Origin: Enterobacteriaceae bacterium 4M9 | Lineage (GTDB): Bacteria > Pseudomonadota > Gammaproteobacteria > Enterobacterales > Enterobacteriaceae | Reading direction: 5' to 3' | DNA length: 64,000 nt | NCBI GenBank assembly: GCA_010092695.1 | Contig: JAADJJ010000001.1 | Location: 682,001-746,000 of the forward strand | Shown here: positions 9,217 through 18,733 of the stretch, one piece after another | Layout of the letters: the number at the start of each line of letters is the position of its first letter | Numbering within the stretch: position 1 is the stretch's first letter | The notes under the pieces: model-generated | What the model was told of the DNA's origin: nothing | What the model saw: only the letters and a program-made list of their open reading frames with translations | Database searches by the model: none | Made by a program: the position numbers and the translations under genes

Positions 9217-11664
9217 ATGAACGCACCTTTCAGTTACGCGTCACCCACGCTCAGCGTTGAGGCACTTAAGAACTCTATCGCCTATAAGCTGATGTTCACA
9301 CTCGGTAAAGATCCGGCCATTGCCAACAAGCACGAGTGGCTTAACGCCACGCTGTTTGCAGTGCGTGACCGCATGGTGGAGCGCTGGCTGCGTTCAAACC
9401 GGGCGCAGCTGTCCCAGGAAGTGCGTCAGGTGTATTACCTGTCGATGGAGTTCCTGATTGGCCGCACGTTGAGTAATGCACTGCTGTCGCTGGGCATTTA
9501 CGACGATGTGAAAAGCGCGCTGGAGGCGATGGGGCTGGACCTGGAGGAGCTGATTGATGAAGAAAATGACCCAGGCCTTGGCAACGGCGGCCTGGGGCGG
9601 CTCGCGGCCTGTTTCCTGGACTCGCTGGCCGCACTCCAGCTACCGGGGCGCGGTTACGGCATTCGCTATGAGTACGGCATGTTTCGCCAGAACATCGTTG
9701 AAGGGCGACAGAAAGAGTCACCGGATTACTGGCTGGAGTACGGCAACCCGTGGGAGTTTGAGCGCTACAACACGCGCTATAAGGTGCGTTTTGGCGGGCG
9801 TGTGCAGCTCGAAGGCAAGAAAACGCGCTGGCTGGAAACCGAAGAAATCATCGCCGTCGCCCACGATCAAATCATCCCCGGCTATGACACCGACGCCACC
9901 AACACATTAAGGCTGTGGCGTGCCCAGGCGAGTAGCGAAATCAACCTTGGTAAGTTTAACCAGGGCGACTACTTTGCGGCGGTGGAAGACAAAAACCATT
10001 CCGAGAACGTCTCCCGCGTGCTGTATCCCGACGACTCCACCTATTCCGGGCGTGAGTTGCGTCTGCGTCAGGAGTATTTTCTGGTGTCTGCCACCATTCA
10101 GGACATCCTGCACCGCCATTATCTGCTGCATAAAACCTACGACAACCTGGCAGACAAAATCGCTATTCACCTTAACGACACGCACCCGGTGCTGTCGATT
10201 CCTGAACTGATGCGTCTTTTGATTGATGAGCACAAGTTCAGTTGGGATGACGCGTTTGACGTGGCCTGTCAGGTGTTCTCTTACACCAACCACACGCTGA
10301 TGAGCGAGGCGCTGGAGACCTGGCCAGTGGATATGCTCGGCAAGATCCTGCCGCGCCATTTGCAGATAATCTTTGAAATTAACGACTTCTTCCTGAAAAC
10401 GTTGCAGGAGCAGTACCCGAACGACATTGGGCTGCTGGGCCGCGCGTCGATTATTGACGAAGGCAACGGTCGCCGGGTGCGCATGGCGTGGCTGGCGGTG
10501 GTGGTAAGCCACAAGGTTAATGGCGTGTCGGAACTCCATTCGAATCTGATGGTGCAGTCGCTGTTTGCTGATTTTGCCCGTATCTTCCCGACGCGTTTTT
10601 GCAATGTGACCAACGGGGTCACGCCGCGCCGTTGGCTGGCGCTGGCCAACCCCGCGCTGTCGAACGTGCTCGATGAGAATATCGGCCACAACTGGCGCAC
10701 CGATCTCAGCCAGCTTAGCGAGCTTAAGCAGCACATTGATTACCCGGCGGTGAACGAGGCGGTACGCGAAGCCAAGCTTGAAAACAAGCGGCGGCTGGCA
10801 ACCTGGATTGCGATTCATATGGACGTGGTGGTTAACGCCAACGCGCTCTTTGATGTACAGATTAAGCGCATCCATGAATACAAGCGCCAGTTGATGAACG
10901 TGTTGCATGTGATAACCCGCTACAACCGCATTAAGGCTGAGCCAGACGCCGACTGGGTGCCGCGTGTGGTGGTGTTTGCCGGTAAGGCGGCGTCGGCGTA
11001 TTACATGGCCAAGCATATTATTCATTTGATTAATGATGTGGCTGAGGTGGTAAACCACGATCCGCAGATTAAGGACCGGCTGAAGGTGGTGTTCATTCCC
11101 AACTACAGCGTCAGCCTGGCGCAGCTTATTATTCCGGCCGCCGACCTCTCCGAGCAGATTTCGCTTGCAGGCACCGAGGCATCCGGCACCAGCAATATGA
11201 AGTTTGCGCTCAACGGTGCGATGACCATCGGTACGCTCGACGGCGCGAACGTGGAAATGCGCGAGCATGTAGGCGAGGAGAATTTCTTTATCTTCGGCAA
11301 CACCGCAGAGCAGGTTGAGGCGCTGCGCAAGCGCGGTTATAACCCGCGTGAGTTTTATGACAAGGACGAGGAGTTGCGCCAGGCGCTAACCCAAATTGGT
11401 ACCGGTGTATTCAGCGCCAGCGAGCCAGGGCGCTACCGCGACCTGGTCGATTCACTGCTCAACTTTGGCGACCATTATCAGCTACTGGCAGATTACCGCA
11501 GCTATGTGGATTGCCAGGATCGCGTGGACGAGTTATATCGCCAGCCGGAGCTATGGGCGGCGAGTGCGATGCATAATATTGCCAATATGGGGTATTTTTC
11601 GTCAGACCGCACGATTCAGGAGTATGCAAAGAGTATCTGGCATATTGACCCGGTGCGCTTATAG
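9217..11664 (+). CDS. glgP: Glycogen phosphorylase
   Basis: GlgP releases glucose-1-phosphate from the ends of glycogen chains. The 815 residues from the ATG at 9217 match the E. coli length; an earlier in-frame start at 9154 inside glgA would add 21 unrelated residues. The PLP-binding lysine lies in EASGTSNMKFALNG and the nucleotide/phosphate region QIKRIHEYKRQ is intact. An AGGAA ribosome site precedes the start. It closes the glg operon, and beyond it lies the degraded cdiA-like tract. It is paralogous to malP at 28.0 kb but differs in substrate range. Confidence 0.97.
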   Translation: MNAPFSYASPTLSVEALKNSIAYKLMFTLGKDPAIANKHEWLNATLFAVRDRMVERWLRSNRAQLSQEVRQVYYLSMEFLIGRTLSNALLSLGIYDDVKSALEAMGLDLEELIDEENDPGLGNGGLGRLAACFLDSLAALQLPGRGYGIRYEYGMFRQNIVEGRQKESPDYWLEYGNPWEFERYNTRYKVRFGGRVQLEGKKTRWLETEEIIAVAHDQIIPGYDTDATNTLRLWRAQASSEINLGKFNQGDYFAAVEDKNHSENVSRVLYPDDSTYSGRELRLRQEYFLVSATIQDILHRHYLLHKTYDNLADKIAIHLNDTHPVLSIPELMRLLIDEHKFSWDDAFDVACQVFSYTNHTLMSEALETWPVDMLGKILPRHLQIIFEINDFFLKTLQEQYPNDIGLLGRASIIDEGNGRRVRMAWLAVVVSHKVNGVSELHSNLMVQSLFADFARIFPTRFCNVTNGVTPRRWLALANPALSNVLDENIGHNWRTDLSQLSELKQHIDYPAVNEAVREAKLENKRRLATWIAIHMDVVVNANALFDVQIKRIHEYKRQLMNVLHVITRYNRIKAEPDADWVPRVVVFAGKAASAYYMAKHIIHLINDVAEVVNHDPQIKDRLKVVFIPNYSVSLAQLIIPAADLSEQISLAGTEASGTSNMKFALNGAMTIGTLDGANVEMREHVGEENFFIFGNTAEQVEALRKRGYNPREFYDKDEELRQALTQIGTGVFSASEPGRYRDLVDSLLNFGDHYQLLADYRSYVDCQDRVDELYRQPELWAASAMHNIANMGYFSSDRTIQEYAKSIWHIDPVRL

Positions 11665-11719
11665 GGAGCTGGCGCTAAAAACAGCGCAGAGCCAGGATAG
11701 CTGAATTAGCGGTACGCAG

Positions 11720-11995
11720 ATGAAAGCCGGTAAGGACGTGGTGCTTGATGCAGCAAGGGACAGCAACCTGCTGGCATCGCAGAATAAGCAGAGCGTAAGC
11801 GGTGAGAGCTAAGTCAGCGCTGGTAGCCTGGGCGTAGGCTTTGGGGTTGGCGCAGATTGTTCCGGGTTTAGCGTATCGGTCAACAGCGGCTATCCTGAAA
11901 TTGCACGGACCATGCTCTAGAACGGCATCGGCCGCAATACCGTCATGAAAATGATTGGTCCGACTGAAGACGGTCTGGCGCAAATCCGCCACTAA
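11720..11995 (+). pseudogene. CdiA/FhaB-type haemagglutinin-repeat remnant
   Basis: One reading frame gives residues typical of filamentous haemagglutinin/CdiA repeats: KAGKDVVLDAARDSNLLASQ, then a stop (TAA at 11810), then GSLGVGFGVG and GFSVSVNSG, then a second stop (TAG at 11918), ending at TAA 11993. In intact CdiA/FhaB proteins the Gly-Val-rich G(S/G)xGVGxGVG segment follows an AAxDxNLxAS segment just as here. Two in-frame stops and the lack of any larger open frame make this a decayed fragment. The last 24 codons (from 11921) are not recognisable. A matching later part of such a gene lies at 20540-20829. Confidence 0.72.
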
Positions 11996-12562
11996 TCATC
12001 TGTTTCTGACACTCCCTGTCCGGTAATTGGTGGGGCTGACAGGCATCCCTTTCAGGCTCTGCCTGCCAGCTACAGCGATTAAAGCACTTCGTCATCCCCG
12101 CCACATTCCCCATCAGACGCGCTATCAGCGGGTTTATCTATCAGCCATTGTCGTCAAAAGTGACTTTGAGATTTGCTCGAGAGAGATAAATACTGTTTAC
12201 GCCAGCATTTGAGTGCCACAACATTCCGGTCAGACCATTCCCGATCGCTCAGCAGCCGGTAGTTCCAGTGCATATCCTTCGTCGTTTACAGTACATACGT
12301 CAGCCGGAACAGGTCGTTCTGCTCAGATTGCTCGCCGGTGCAGGAACGCCAGAAGTAGTCCGGCTTGCTGGTCAGCTTCGCGTTCACACCTAATTACCTA
12401 CCCTGTTTCAATAATTATTCTATGCCTATGTCTTATTGATGAAGTGTCCGATTTAAATGGGGCTACGAAATTAATATGTTTCAGATCAACTAAAGAGCTA
12501 CAGCATAGATATATAAGCCCTTCATGGTGAATATTTATCTTTAATTGAATGGAGCCGTCGCC
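11996..12562. other. Non-coding tract before the accessory cluster
   Basis: About 570 bp without a convincing gene. The first part has composition like the flanks and no recognisable protein. The last roughly 160 bp (12400-12560) is visibly AT-rich and must carry the promoter of the glycosyltransferase cluster, but I cannot assign -35/-10 boxes with confidence. A short open stretch on the minus strand (12286-12390) has no identifiable homologue. Confidence 0.5.
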
Positions 12563-15229
12563 GTGGATGTTTATGGGCAAAGGTATGCAATATTTATTTC
12601 TTTTGATGCTGTCGCTGTATCGGGTATTACAGTGGAAGCATTAAAAGTCTCACAAAGTCTTAAGCAAAAAGGGATTAAGTCTTACCTCGATCTCGGTTAC
12701 GAGATAAAAGTCGACAAAGGCAATTTTAATAAGCCTTACGATCACGAGCCCGAGATTTATCGGGGTGTGTTTACCTTAACGCGTATCAGCGACATTACGT
12801 CCGTCCCTCATTATTCTCCAGAGTTTATTGATAAAGCACATGCCGTACTTATCAGTGAAAGGCTTTCAGTTTCACTTGAGGAAAAAGAGGAAATAATTCG
12901 TGCCGTTGAAGTCTCTGCTCAAGCTTTGGCGGAAAAAATTTTACTTCATTGGGAACAGCTACGTATTTGCACTGTCGTTGTTGAAAATGGCACGCTACCA
13001 GAGAATATTATTTACACCCGAGCACTTTATCTCGCTATAGAACAGTTTGGTCATCGCCACCAGCTCGGTAACTTCGTTATCTGGCGCGATCACGACCTGA
13101 TGTGGAACAGCGAGAAAAATATTATGAAGTATGGTTTACCGCCGTATAACCATGCCATTAAGCCCGTGAACTCCCCGTTTATTAGCTACGTCACGCTGAA
13201 TAATGATCTCAAAGAGAAGCTGGAACACTGGTGCCAGCGTGAAGTGAATATTCACGTGGTTAAAAACACCTACAGTTTTACCGTGCCGCAGGCGCTGAAA
13301 AACATCCGGGCAGCGCTGAATATTCCTCCCTATGACATTGTGATTGCCCGCACTACCCGCATTATCCCACAGAAGCGTCTGGACCGCGATGTGCTGCTGG
13401 TTCAACGCCTTAATCATCTGTTCAGAAAGCACAATATAGATAAAACGGTATGGCTGTTGATAGCTGGCGATACCCGCGAGGACGCAACACATACCAGGGA
13501 GCTGGAGCAGTTAGCGCATGAGCTGGACGTTGCATCCTGCGTGAAGTTTCTTGGCCCGCTGCACCATAATTTCATGCCCATGAGTCAGGGGAAAATCACC
13601 ATCGAGGATCTCTATCATTCCTGCGATCTGGTTTCATTCCTCACCTCATGGGATTACGACAGCTACGGAAATCCCATTGGCGAGGCCATTAGTAGCGAAC
13701 GCTGCTACATCACTACTCGCTATGAATATTACCAGGAAGTCTACGGTCAGCACGGCTTTGAAGCCCCGGTCATGTTTATCTCGGATGGCAAAGACGGTCT
13801 GCCTGATGAGGCATTTATCAACGAAGTTTTTTTACTGCTGAACAATAAATCTCAAATGGATCGTATTGCCACGAAGAACTTCGCCATCGGCAAGAAAATC
13901 CTCTCCAATGATGTTATGGACATTCTTAATATCACTGCCCCAGGAGTATATATGCGCGATAACATTTTCGTCTCGGTTGTGCTGCCTGTTTACAATGAAA
14001 GCGACCGAATTAATGAGGTTTTAGCTTCATTGTTTGATCAACAAACTCACGGCCGCTTAATCACCCATGATGTCTATGAAGTGATTATTGTTGATAACAA
14101 TTCCCGCGATGATTCCGTTGAAAAAATAAACCACTTCAAAGAAAAACATCCGGCGATGGATATTCATATTATTCAGGAGAATATTCAGGGGGTCTCTTCT
14201 GCCCGAAAACACGGTATGGATTACGCCGCTCTGCGCTCAAGGGTGCGTGATGCCAGGCTGGGAAAAAGCAATAAGTACTACATTGTTTCCGCCGATGCTG
14301 ACTGCACCGTTGACCCTTACTGGCTGCATACTCTGATTGAGAAAATGATTTCCGACGACGGTGATCTCGGTACCTGCAATTACTACTACAACCGCGACGC
14401 ATTCCAGCAGCGGCCAAACCTCTACCGCGAAATACAGAAAACCCTGCGCTGCCGCAATGCATCTTTTTCGCTGTTTGGTGGCTTCCCGGATGGGAAAGGT
14501 TTCGCCGTTGAGCGCAGCCTGTATGAAAAGATTGGCGGCATTGAGATCTTCAACCAGCTGGAAAAAGGTCGATTCGTTGAACACCTTTCCGACGACTGGG
14601 ATTTCGGCATCAAGATCATCGCCTGGGGCGGAAAACCGGTTTACGCCAAAGAGTCCTTTGTGGAAATTAATAGTCGCCGCGTGGATACCATAATTGACGA
14701 TGTGATAAGCGGTATCGCCTACGGCAGCGACGGTACCATTATTATGAAAGACGTTCGCCCGGATGTCTCAATACCAAAAAATACCCTGATTGACCTCACC
14801 AACGAACAGGCCAGGCAGGGCTGGGAATACTCCATCAAGGACTATATCCCGAAAAACATCGTTCTTCCGGTGCTTCTCAATCCCCACATCTTGCTTGAAA
14901 ACGAGCGGGTACGTGACTTCTTCTCCCCTCCGGTTGCAGAACGGCTCTACCTGCGCATTCATGCCATTAAGCGCGAGATGAGCATCATCGATTTCAAACC
15001 GATCCATAGCTACAAAACGCCGGCCTACCGACTCTATTTCGAGTTTCGTCACGAGATATTTACCGCACTGCGTAATGCGGTCGGGGAGGACATTGGCTTT
15101 GCCCCACCGCTGCCAGCTTGTTTTGACAGCGTAGAGGAAAAAGATTTCGAACGCTTTGTCTGGTACTTCTGTGAAGATCGCGAGTCCGGTGAAGCCCATA
15201 ACTATTTTGCCAACGGAGGTGTGTTCTGA
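12563..15229 (+). CDS. Bifunctional-looking GT4+GT2 glycosyltransferase fusion
   Basis: A protein of about 888 residues with two glycosyltransferase modules. Residues 1-460 look like a GT-B enzyme of family GT4: a helix-rich N-half, TRIIPQKRLDRD, and a donor-site segment SWDYDSYGNPIGEAIS resembling the E-x7-E region. Residues about 468-715 are a GT-A, GT2-type module: VSVVLPVYNES, EVIIVDNNSRDDS, and the DxD-like SADADC near residue 578, then a conserved LSDDWDFG acidic motif. The last 170 residues are helical and unassigned. Start choice: GTG at 12563 has a TGGAG site 8 bp upstream, whereas the TTG at 12545 (adding 6 residues) has none. The stop overlaps the next ATG by one base (TGATG). No membrane segment is seen, so it is probably cytoplasmic. 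Donor and acceptor are unknown. Confidence 0.8.
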   Translation: MDVYGQRYAIFISFDAVAVSGITVEALKVSQSLKQKGIKSYLDLGYEIKVDKGNFNKPYDHEPEIYRGVFTLTRISDITSVPHYSPEFIDKAHAVLISERLSVSLEEKEEIIRAVEVSAQALAEKILLHWEQLRICTVVVENGTLPENIIYTRALYLAIEQFGHRHQLGNFVIWRDHDLMWNSEKNIMKYGLPPYNHAIKPVNSPFISYVTLNNDLKEKLEHWCQREVNIHVVKNTYSFTVPQALKNIRAALNIPPYDIVIARTTRIIPQKRLDRDVLLVQRLNHLFRKHNIDKTVWLLIAGDTREDATHTRELEQLAHELDVASCVKFLGPLHHNFMPMSQGKITIEDLYHSCDLVSFLTSWDYDSYGNPIGEAISSERCYITTRYEYYQEVYGQHGFEAPVMFISDGKDGLPDEAFINEVFLLLNNKSQMDRIATKNFAIGKKILSNDVMDILNITAPGVYMRDNIFVSVVLPVYNESDRINEVLASLFDQQTHGRLITHDVYEVIIVDNNSRDDSVEKINHFKEKHPAMDIHIIQENIQGVSSARKHGMDYAALRSRVRDARLGKSNKYYIVSADADCTVDPYWLHTLIEKMISDDGDLGTCNYYYNRDAFQQRPNLYREIQKTLRCRNASFSLFGGFPDGKGFAVERSLYEKIGGIEIFNQLEKGRFVEHLSDDWDFGIKIIAWGGKPVYAKESFVEINSRRVDTIIDDVISGIAYGSDGTIIMKDVRPDVSIPKNTLIDLTNEQARQGWEYSIKDYIPKNIVLPVLLNPHILLENERVRDFFSPPVAERLYLRIHAIKREMSIIDFKPIHSYKTPAYRLYFEFRHEIFTALRNAVGEDIGFAPPLPACFDSVEEKDFERFVWYFCEDRESGEAHNYFANGGVF

Positions 15230-16677
15230 TGAATACCGAAGCTATTGCGTCATTAGACGATCTCGATCCGGCTTACCCGGTTCCTGCGGTTTACTCTTTC
15301 CTCTCCCAGCCGGAAAACCATGCCTTTCTGGACTACGTCTATAAAGATCCTTTTGGCTGCCATGTTTTCCCTGGTGATATCAAGAACTATCCGCTTGAGT
15401 CGTTCTTTGCCGATATGGAACACGACATCCGGGAAGCGAAGCAGATTCATCTTTGGGCCTATATACCAACCTGTCGCTACCGCTGCCACTTCTGCCAGTA
15501 TCCGACGGTGATCCTGAACCCTAAATCACCTTCAGCCGAAGGTGTATTCCGCGATTTGGTGGACTACAACATCAAAGAAGCGAAGATGTGGCTGGAAAAA
15601 GTACCGAGCCTGTCAAAAGCAGTGATTGGTGAATTCAACATCTTCGGTGGCACGCCTTCTCTGCTCCCGGGGCCGGAACTGCGTCGGCTGATGGACTTCT
15701 ATTACACGCACTTTAATTTCTCTACTGCCACGCTTCGCTTTGAAGGTGAGCCGGGGACATTAAATCACGAATACATCGGCATTTTGAAAGCGCTGGGCTT
15801 TAGCAAAATCAGCTTCGGCACCCAATCCTTTAACGACGCCATCATTGCCGCCTGCGGCCGCCAGCACACAGCTGACGAATGTGAAAAAACCATTCACAGC
15901 GCCCGGGAACAGGGCATCGACTGGGTCAGCGTCGATCTCATCTACGGCATGCTGGGCCAGACGGTAGATGACGTGAAGTACGACATGGAACGCACCCTTG
16001 AACTAGACCTTTCGCACGTGGTCTGCACCAAGCTGCACACGGAAGAGTTTATGAAAATGCGCACCGGCGTTTCCGGTGAACGCGAAAGCCTTTGGCAGAA
16101 GAAAAGGCTTATCAACATGAACAGCATGAGCTTCCCCGGACTTGGCAAGCAATACCAAATGCGCGAGTTGGTCGAGAAATACCTTAATGAGGGGTATCGC
16201 GAACACCCTACGATGTATTTCCATCAGAACCACCTGGAAGCTGAAAAGTGGAAGGGTTTGATTACCGACCTCGATAAACAGTATCCCGAGGTAGCCATTG
16301 GCCTGGGCGGTAGTTCGAAATGCACTCACGCTGAAGCCATTAATATCACTGGCTATAAGCAATATAAACAGTACCTGGATGAAGGTCGCCTGCCTATCGA
16401 AGAAAGTCACGGTATCTCACCAGAACAGTGTGAAGTCAACGCCTTCAAAATGGCGCTTTCCACACTGCTCCCGGTTGACGACGCCGTTTTCTCAACACGT
16501 TTTAGTGGTAAAAGCTTCTTTGAAAACAGAATTATCAGGCAGGCGCTTGAAAAACTGCAGGCAAAAGATCTCGTGGTCATTAAGCAGGGTATGGTCACGC
16601 TGACGCCCATCGGCGTCACGCTGGTTGAAGCCATCATTAATACTCAATTCACTTCAGCCAACGCAGAACAGGAGTAA
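15229..16677 (+). CDS. HemN-like radical SAM protein of unknown reaction
   Basis: A 482-residue protein of the coproporphyrinogen-oxidase-like (HemN/HemW) radical SAM family. The [4Fe-4S] site is Cys82-x3-Cys86-x2-Cys89 (CRYRCHFC), preceded by the usual aromatic strand. FGGTPSLL (near 140), RFEGEPGTL, FGTQSF, GRQH and VDLIYGMLGQT are the standard family motifs for SAM binding and the second substrate region. The fourth cysteine of true HemN (C-x2-C-x-C) is Tyr here, and the protein is out of any haem context, so it is not annotated as hemN. The C-terminus (about 420-470) looks like a winged-helix segment. It overlaps the glycosyltransferase stop codon and is followed 3 bp later by the DABB-like gene, so it is tightly coupled. 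HemN-like enzymes include C-methyltransferases, cyclopropanases and haem-cleaving enzymes; which applies here is unknown. Confidence 0.85.
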   Translation: MNTEAIASLDDLDPAYPVPAVYSFLSQPENHAFLDYVYKDPFGCHVFPGDIKNYPLESFFADMEHDIREAKQIHLWAYIPTCRYRCHFCQYPTVILNPKSPSAEGVFRDLVDYNIKEAKMWLEKVPSLSKAVIGEFNIFGGTPSLLPGPELRRLMDFYYTHFNFSTATLRFEGEPGTLNHEYIGILKALGFSKISFGTQSFNDAIIAACGRQHTADECEKTIHSAREQGIDWVSVDLIYGMLGQTVDDVKYDMERTLELDLSHVVCTKLHTEEFMKMRTGVSGERESLWQKKRLINMNSMSFPGLGKQYQMRELVEKYLNEGYREHPTMYFHQNHLEAEKWKGLITDLDKQYPEVAIGLGGSSKCTHAEAINITGYKQYKQYLDEGRLPIEESHGISPEQCEVNAFKMALSTLLPVDDAVFSTRFSGKSFFENRIIRQALEKLQAKDLVVIKQGMVTLTPIGVTLVEAIINTQFTSANAEQE

Positions 16678-16680
16678 CCC

Positions 16681-17472
16681 ATGAACCACTCTTCAATCTC
16701 ACCAGTCTTCAGCCTGTATTACATCGCTATCGATACCGAAGCGGGCATTACCCAGCAGGCTTTTGAGACGTTTGTCCAAAACAAAGGTGTGCATATTCCT
16801 TGCTATCCGGGCTGGCGCTGGACGCTACTTCGCGGGCTGCGCGGCGAACGTGCCGGACAGTATTTGATGTTGTTTGAAATTGAAAATGCGCAAATGCGGG
16901 ACCGCTATGTCGCCGCAGATGGCAACCAGACAGAACAGGCTCGCGAGTTCTGGTTGCAGCATCCGCGGGCCCAGGCGCTGCTAGCAGAATGGCGCAGCTT
17001 CGGCACCTTCAGTGAACTGCCGACGCTGTTCACCGATTACCGTCTGCTGGCCGAGAATCAAAAAAGTACCGTCCAGGCGGGTCCTCGCTACCAGCAGCAC
17101 CCTCCCGTGGCGAGGGTGATAGGTATTCACAACCTCGCGCTGCGCCCCAACGTCAGCACCGAACAGTTTGAAAGCTTTATTGAGGGCAACCATCACCGCA
17201 TTGAAGATTATCCGGACTGGAAATTCCGTTTGTTAAAAGGGGAACGTGGTAACCGGCTGGATCAGTATGTGGTGCTGATGGAAATTGCCAGCCTGGAAGC
17301 GCTGGATGTCTTTTATCCTCAACCGGATATCGCCACCGACGAAGCGGCCAAATTCGCCAAAGCGCACCGTGATACCAAACAAATGTACGAGGAATGGAAA
17401 AAGTTTGCCTCGTTTTCCGGCTCGCCGCAAATCTATACCGATTATGTCTCGGTGGCAGAAAGCCTCAATTAA
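16681..17472 (+). CDS. Double DABB/NIPSNAP-like repeat protein, copy 1
   Basis: This 263-residue soluble protein is two copies of a module of about 120 residues (roughly 10-125 and 140-260). Each module reads strand-helix-strand: FSLYYIAI then a QxAFETFV helix then WRWTLLRGLRGER; and IGIHNLAL then EQFESFI then WKFRLLKGERGNR. Each ends with an aromatic/Thr-rich motif (LFTDYRLLAEN and IYTDYVSVAES). The pattern fits the dimeric alpha/beta-barrel (ferredoxin-like) fold of NIPSNAP, EthD and related small-molecule enzymes or binding proteins. The fold assignment is inference from pattern only. It starts 3 bp after the radical SAM gene. A close paralogue lies at 18734-19528. Function unknown. Confidence 0.7.
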   Translation: MNHSSISPVFSLYYIAIDTEAGITQQAFETFVQNKGVHIPCYPGWRWTLLRGLRGERAGQYLMLFEIENAQMRDRYVAADGNQTEQAREFWLQHPRAQALLAEWRSFGTFSELPTLFTDYRLLAENQKSTVQAGPRYQQHPPVARVIGIHNLALRPNVSTEQFESFIEGNHHRIEDYPDWKFRLLKGERGNRLDQYVVLMEIASLEALDVFYPQPDIATDEAAKFAKAHRDTKQMYEEWKKFASFSGSPQIYTDYVSVAESLN

Positions 17473-17547
17473 CCTTTACAACTGCACGTGCCCAAAGAAC
17501 TGGACACGATGAGTTCACGTGAGTGAATCAATAAACTGAGTCGCTAA

Positions 17548-18717
17548 ATGGCTATAACCACTAACTCAACCCCTTCTGTGGCGGTTGTACAGACACGAGA
17601 GCAGCAGGCCACACGCACCATATTTTTTATTGCCGGACTGGCTATGTCGTCGTGGGCTCCGCTTATCCCTTTCGTAAAAGCACAGCTTGATATTAACGAT
17701 GTTGCTTTGGGACTGCTGCTGTTTTGTATTGCTGCAGGCTCAATGCTCATCATGCCGTTTACCGGCAGGTTGATTCAAAAATTTGGCTGCCGCCGCCTGA
17801 TTATCCTCAGTGCGCTGGGGCTTGCCGTAGATTTGCCGCTGCTGATGCTTTTTGACCAGCGTGGTGCGATGGTGCTGGCTTTGCTGCTGTTTGGCACTTT
17901 CAACGGCATGCTTGATGTCACAATGAATGCTCATGCTGTAGTGATCGAGCAGGAAAGTGAACAGGCGAAGATGTCAGGCTTTCATGGTTTTTACAGCATT
18001 GGCAGCATCGCTGGAGCGGGCAGCGTAAGCTTTTTCCTGTGGTTGGGCGCTACGCCGCTGCTTTCCGTCTGCGCCATCACCGTTTTTCTGGCTTTGCTGC
18101 TCGCAGTTTCTTCCAGAAACATTTTGCCTAAACAGAGCGGAACCACTGGCGGCAAAGGCCAAACGTTGCGCGCGCTGAGCCACCCACCCATTATGGTTAT
18201 CGCAGTGCTCTGCTTTTTTGTCTTTATGCTTGAAGGTGCAATGCTGGACTGGTCGGCGGTATTCATGACCTCAGAACGAGGAATGAGCGCCTCACTCGCG
18301 GGATTCGGCTATACCCTGTATTCCATCACCGTCACCCTTGGGCGCATGAGCGGCGATCGCTTGGTTAGCGCCCTGGGCGGCAAACTGGTACTACTCTTCG
18401 GCTGCGCCACTGCCTGTGCTGGGATTGTGCTGCTCGTCTTCGTTGGATGGGGGGCTTTGCCAGGGTTTGTCCTGGTGGGGGCGGGTCTCTCCAACATCAT
18501 TCCTGTTCTGTTCACTTCCGCCGGTAATCAGCCGGGAATTTCCGCTGATTTCGCTATCCCTGCCATCACGCTTTTCGGCTACAGCGGCCTGCTGGCCGGG
18601 CCTGCGCTTATCGGCTTTATCGCCCATCACATTGGGCTCAGTTTGACCTTCAGCGGCGCGTTGTTACTGCTTTTGTTTGTGGTTTTAGGGGCACCGTTTA
18701 TTTCTTGCCAGCGTTAA
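17548..18717 (+). CDS. MFS transporter, YbjJ-like
   Basis: A 389-residue protein with about twelve hydrophobic segments, resembling the YbjJ branch of the major facilitator superfamily: TRTIFFIAGLAMSSWAPLIP near the start, the GRLIQKFGCRR loop (MFS motif A-like) near residues 72-82, and MNAHAVVIEQ in the middle. It sits between the two DABB-like paralogues, 75 bp after the first and 16 bp before the second, in the same orientation as the cluster. In this context it could export the product or import a precursor; substrate and direction cannot be read from sequence. Confidence 0.85.
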   Translation: MAITTNSTPSVAVVQTREQQATRTIFFIAGLAMSSWAPLIPFVKAQLDINDVALGLLLFCIAAGSMLIMPFTGRLIQKFGCRRLIILSALGLAVDLPLLMLFDQRGAMVLALLLFGTFNGMLDVTMNAHAVVIEQESEQAKMSGFHGFYSIGSIAGAGSVSFFLWLGATPLLSVCAITVFLALLLAVSSRNILPKQSGTTGGKGQTLRALSHPPIMVIAVLCFFVFMLEGAMLDWSAVFMTSERGMSASLAGFGYTLYSITVTLGRMSGDRLVSALGGKLVLLFGCATACAGIVLLVFVGWGALPGFVLVGAGLSNIIPVLFTSAGNQPGISADFAIPAITLFGYSGLLAGPALIGFIAHHIGLSLTFSGALLLLLFVVLGAPFISCQR

Positions 18718-18733
18718 TTCAACAGGAGTTTGT

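Noticed and set aside
12286..12390. Minus-strand stretch reading KLTSKPDYFWRSCTGEQSEQ
   Set aside because: Looks protein-like but is bounded by a stop two codons upstream and is only 34 codons long; I could not match it to any family, so it is not listed as a gene.
15229..16677. Annotation as coproporphyrinogen III oxidase (hemN) or haem-degrading HutW/ChuW
   Set aside because: The HemN fourth cysteine is absent and no haem uptake or synthesis genes are nearby; only family-level assignment is justified.
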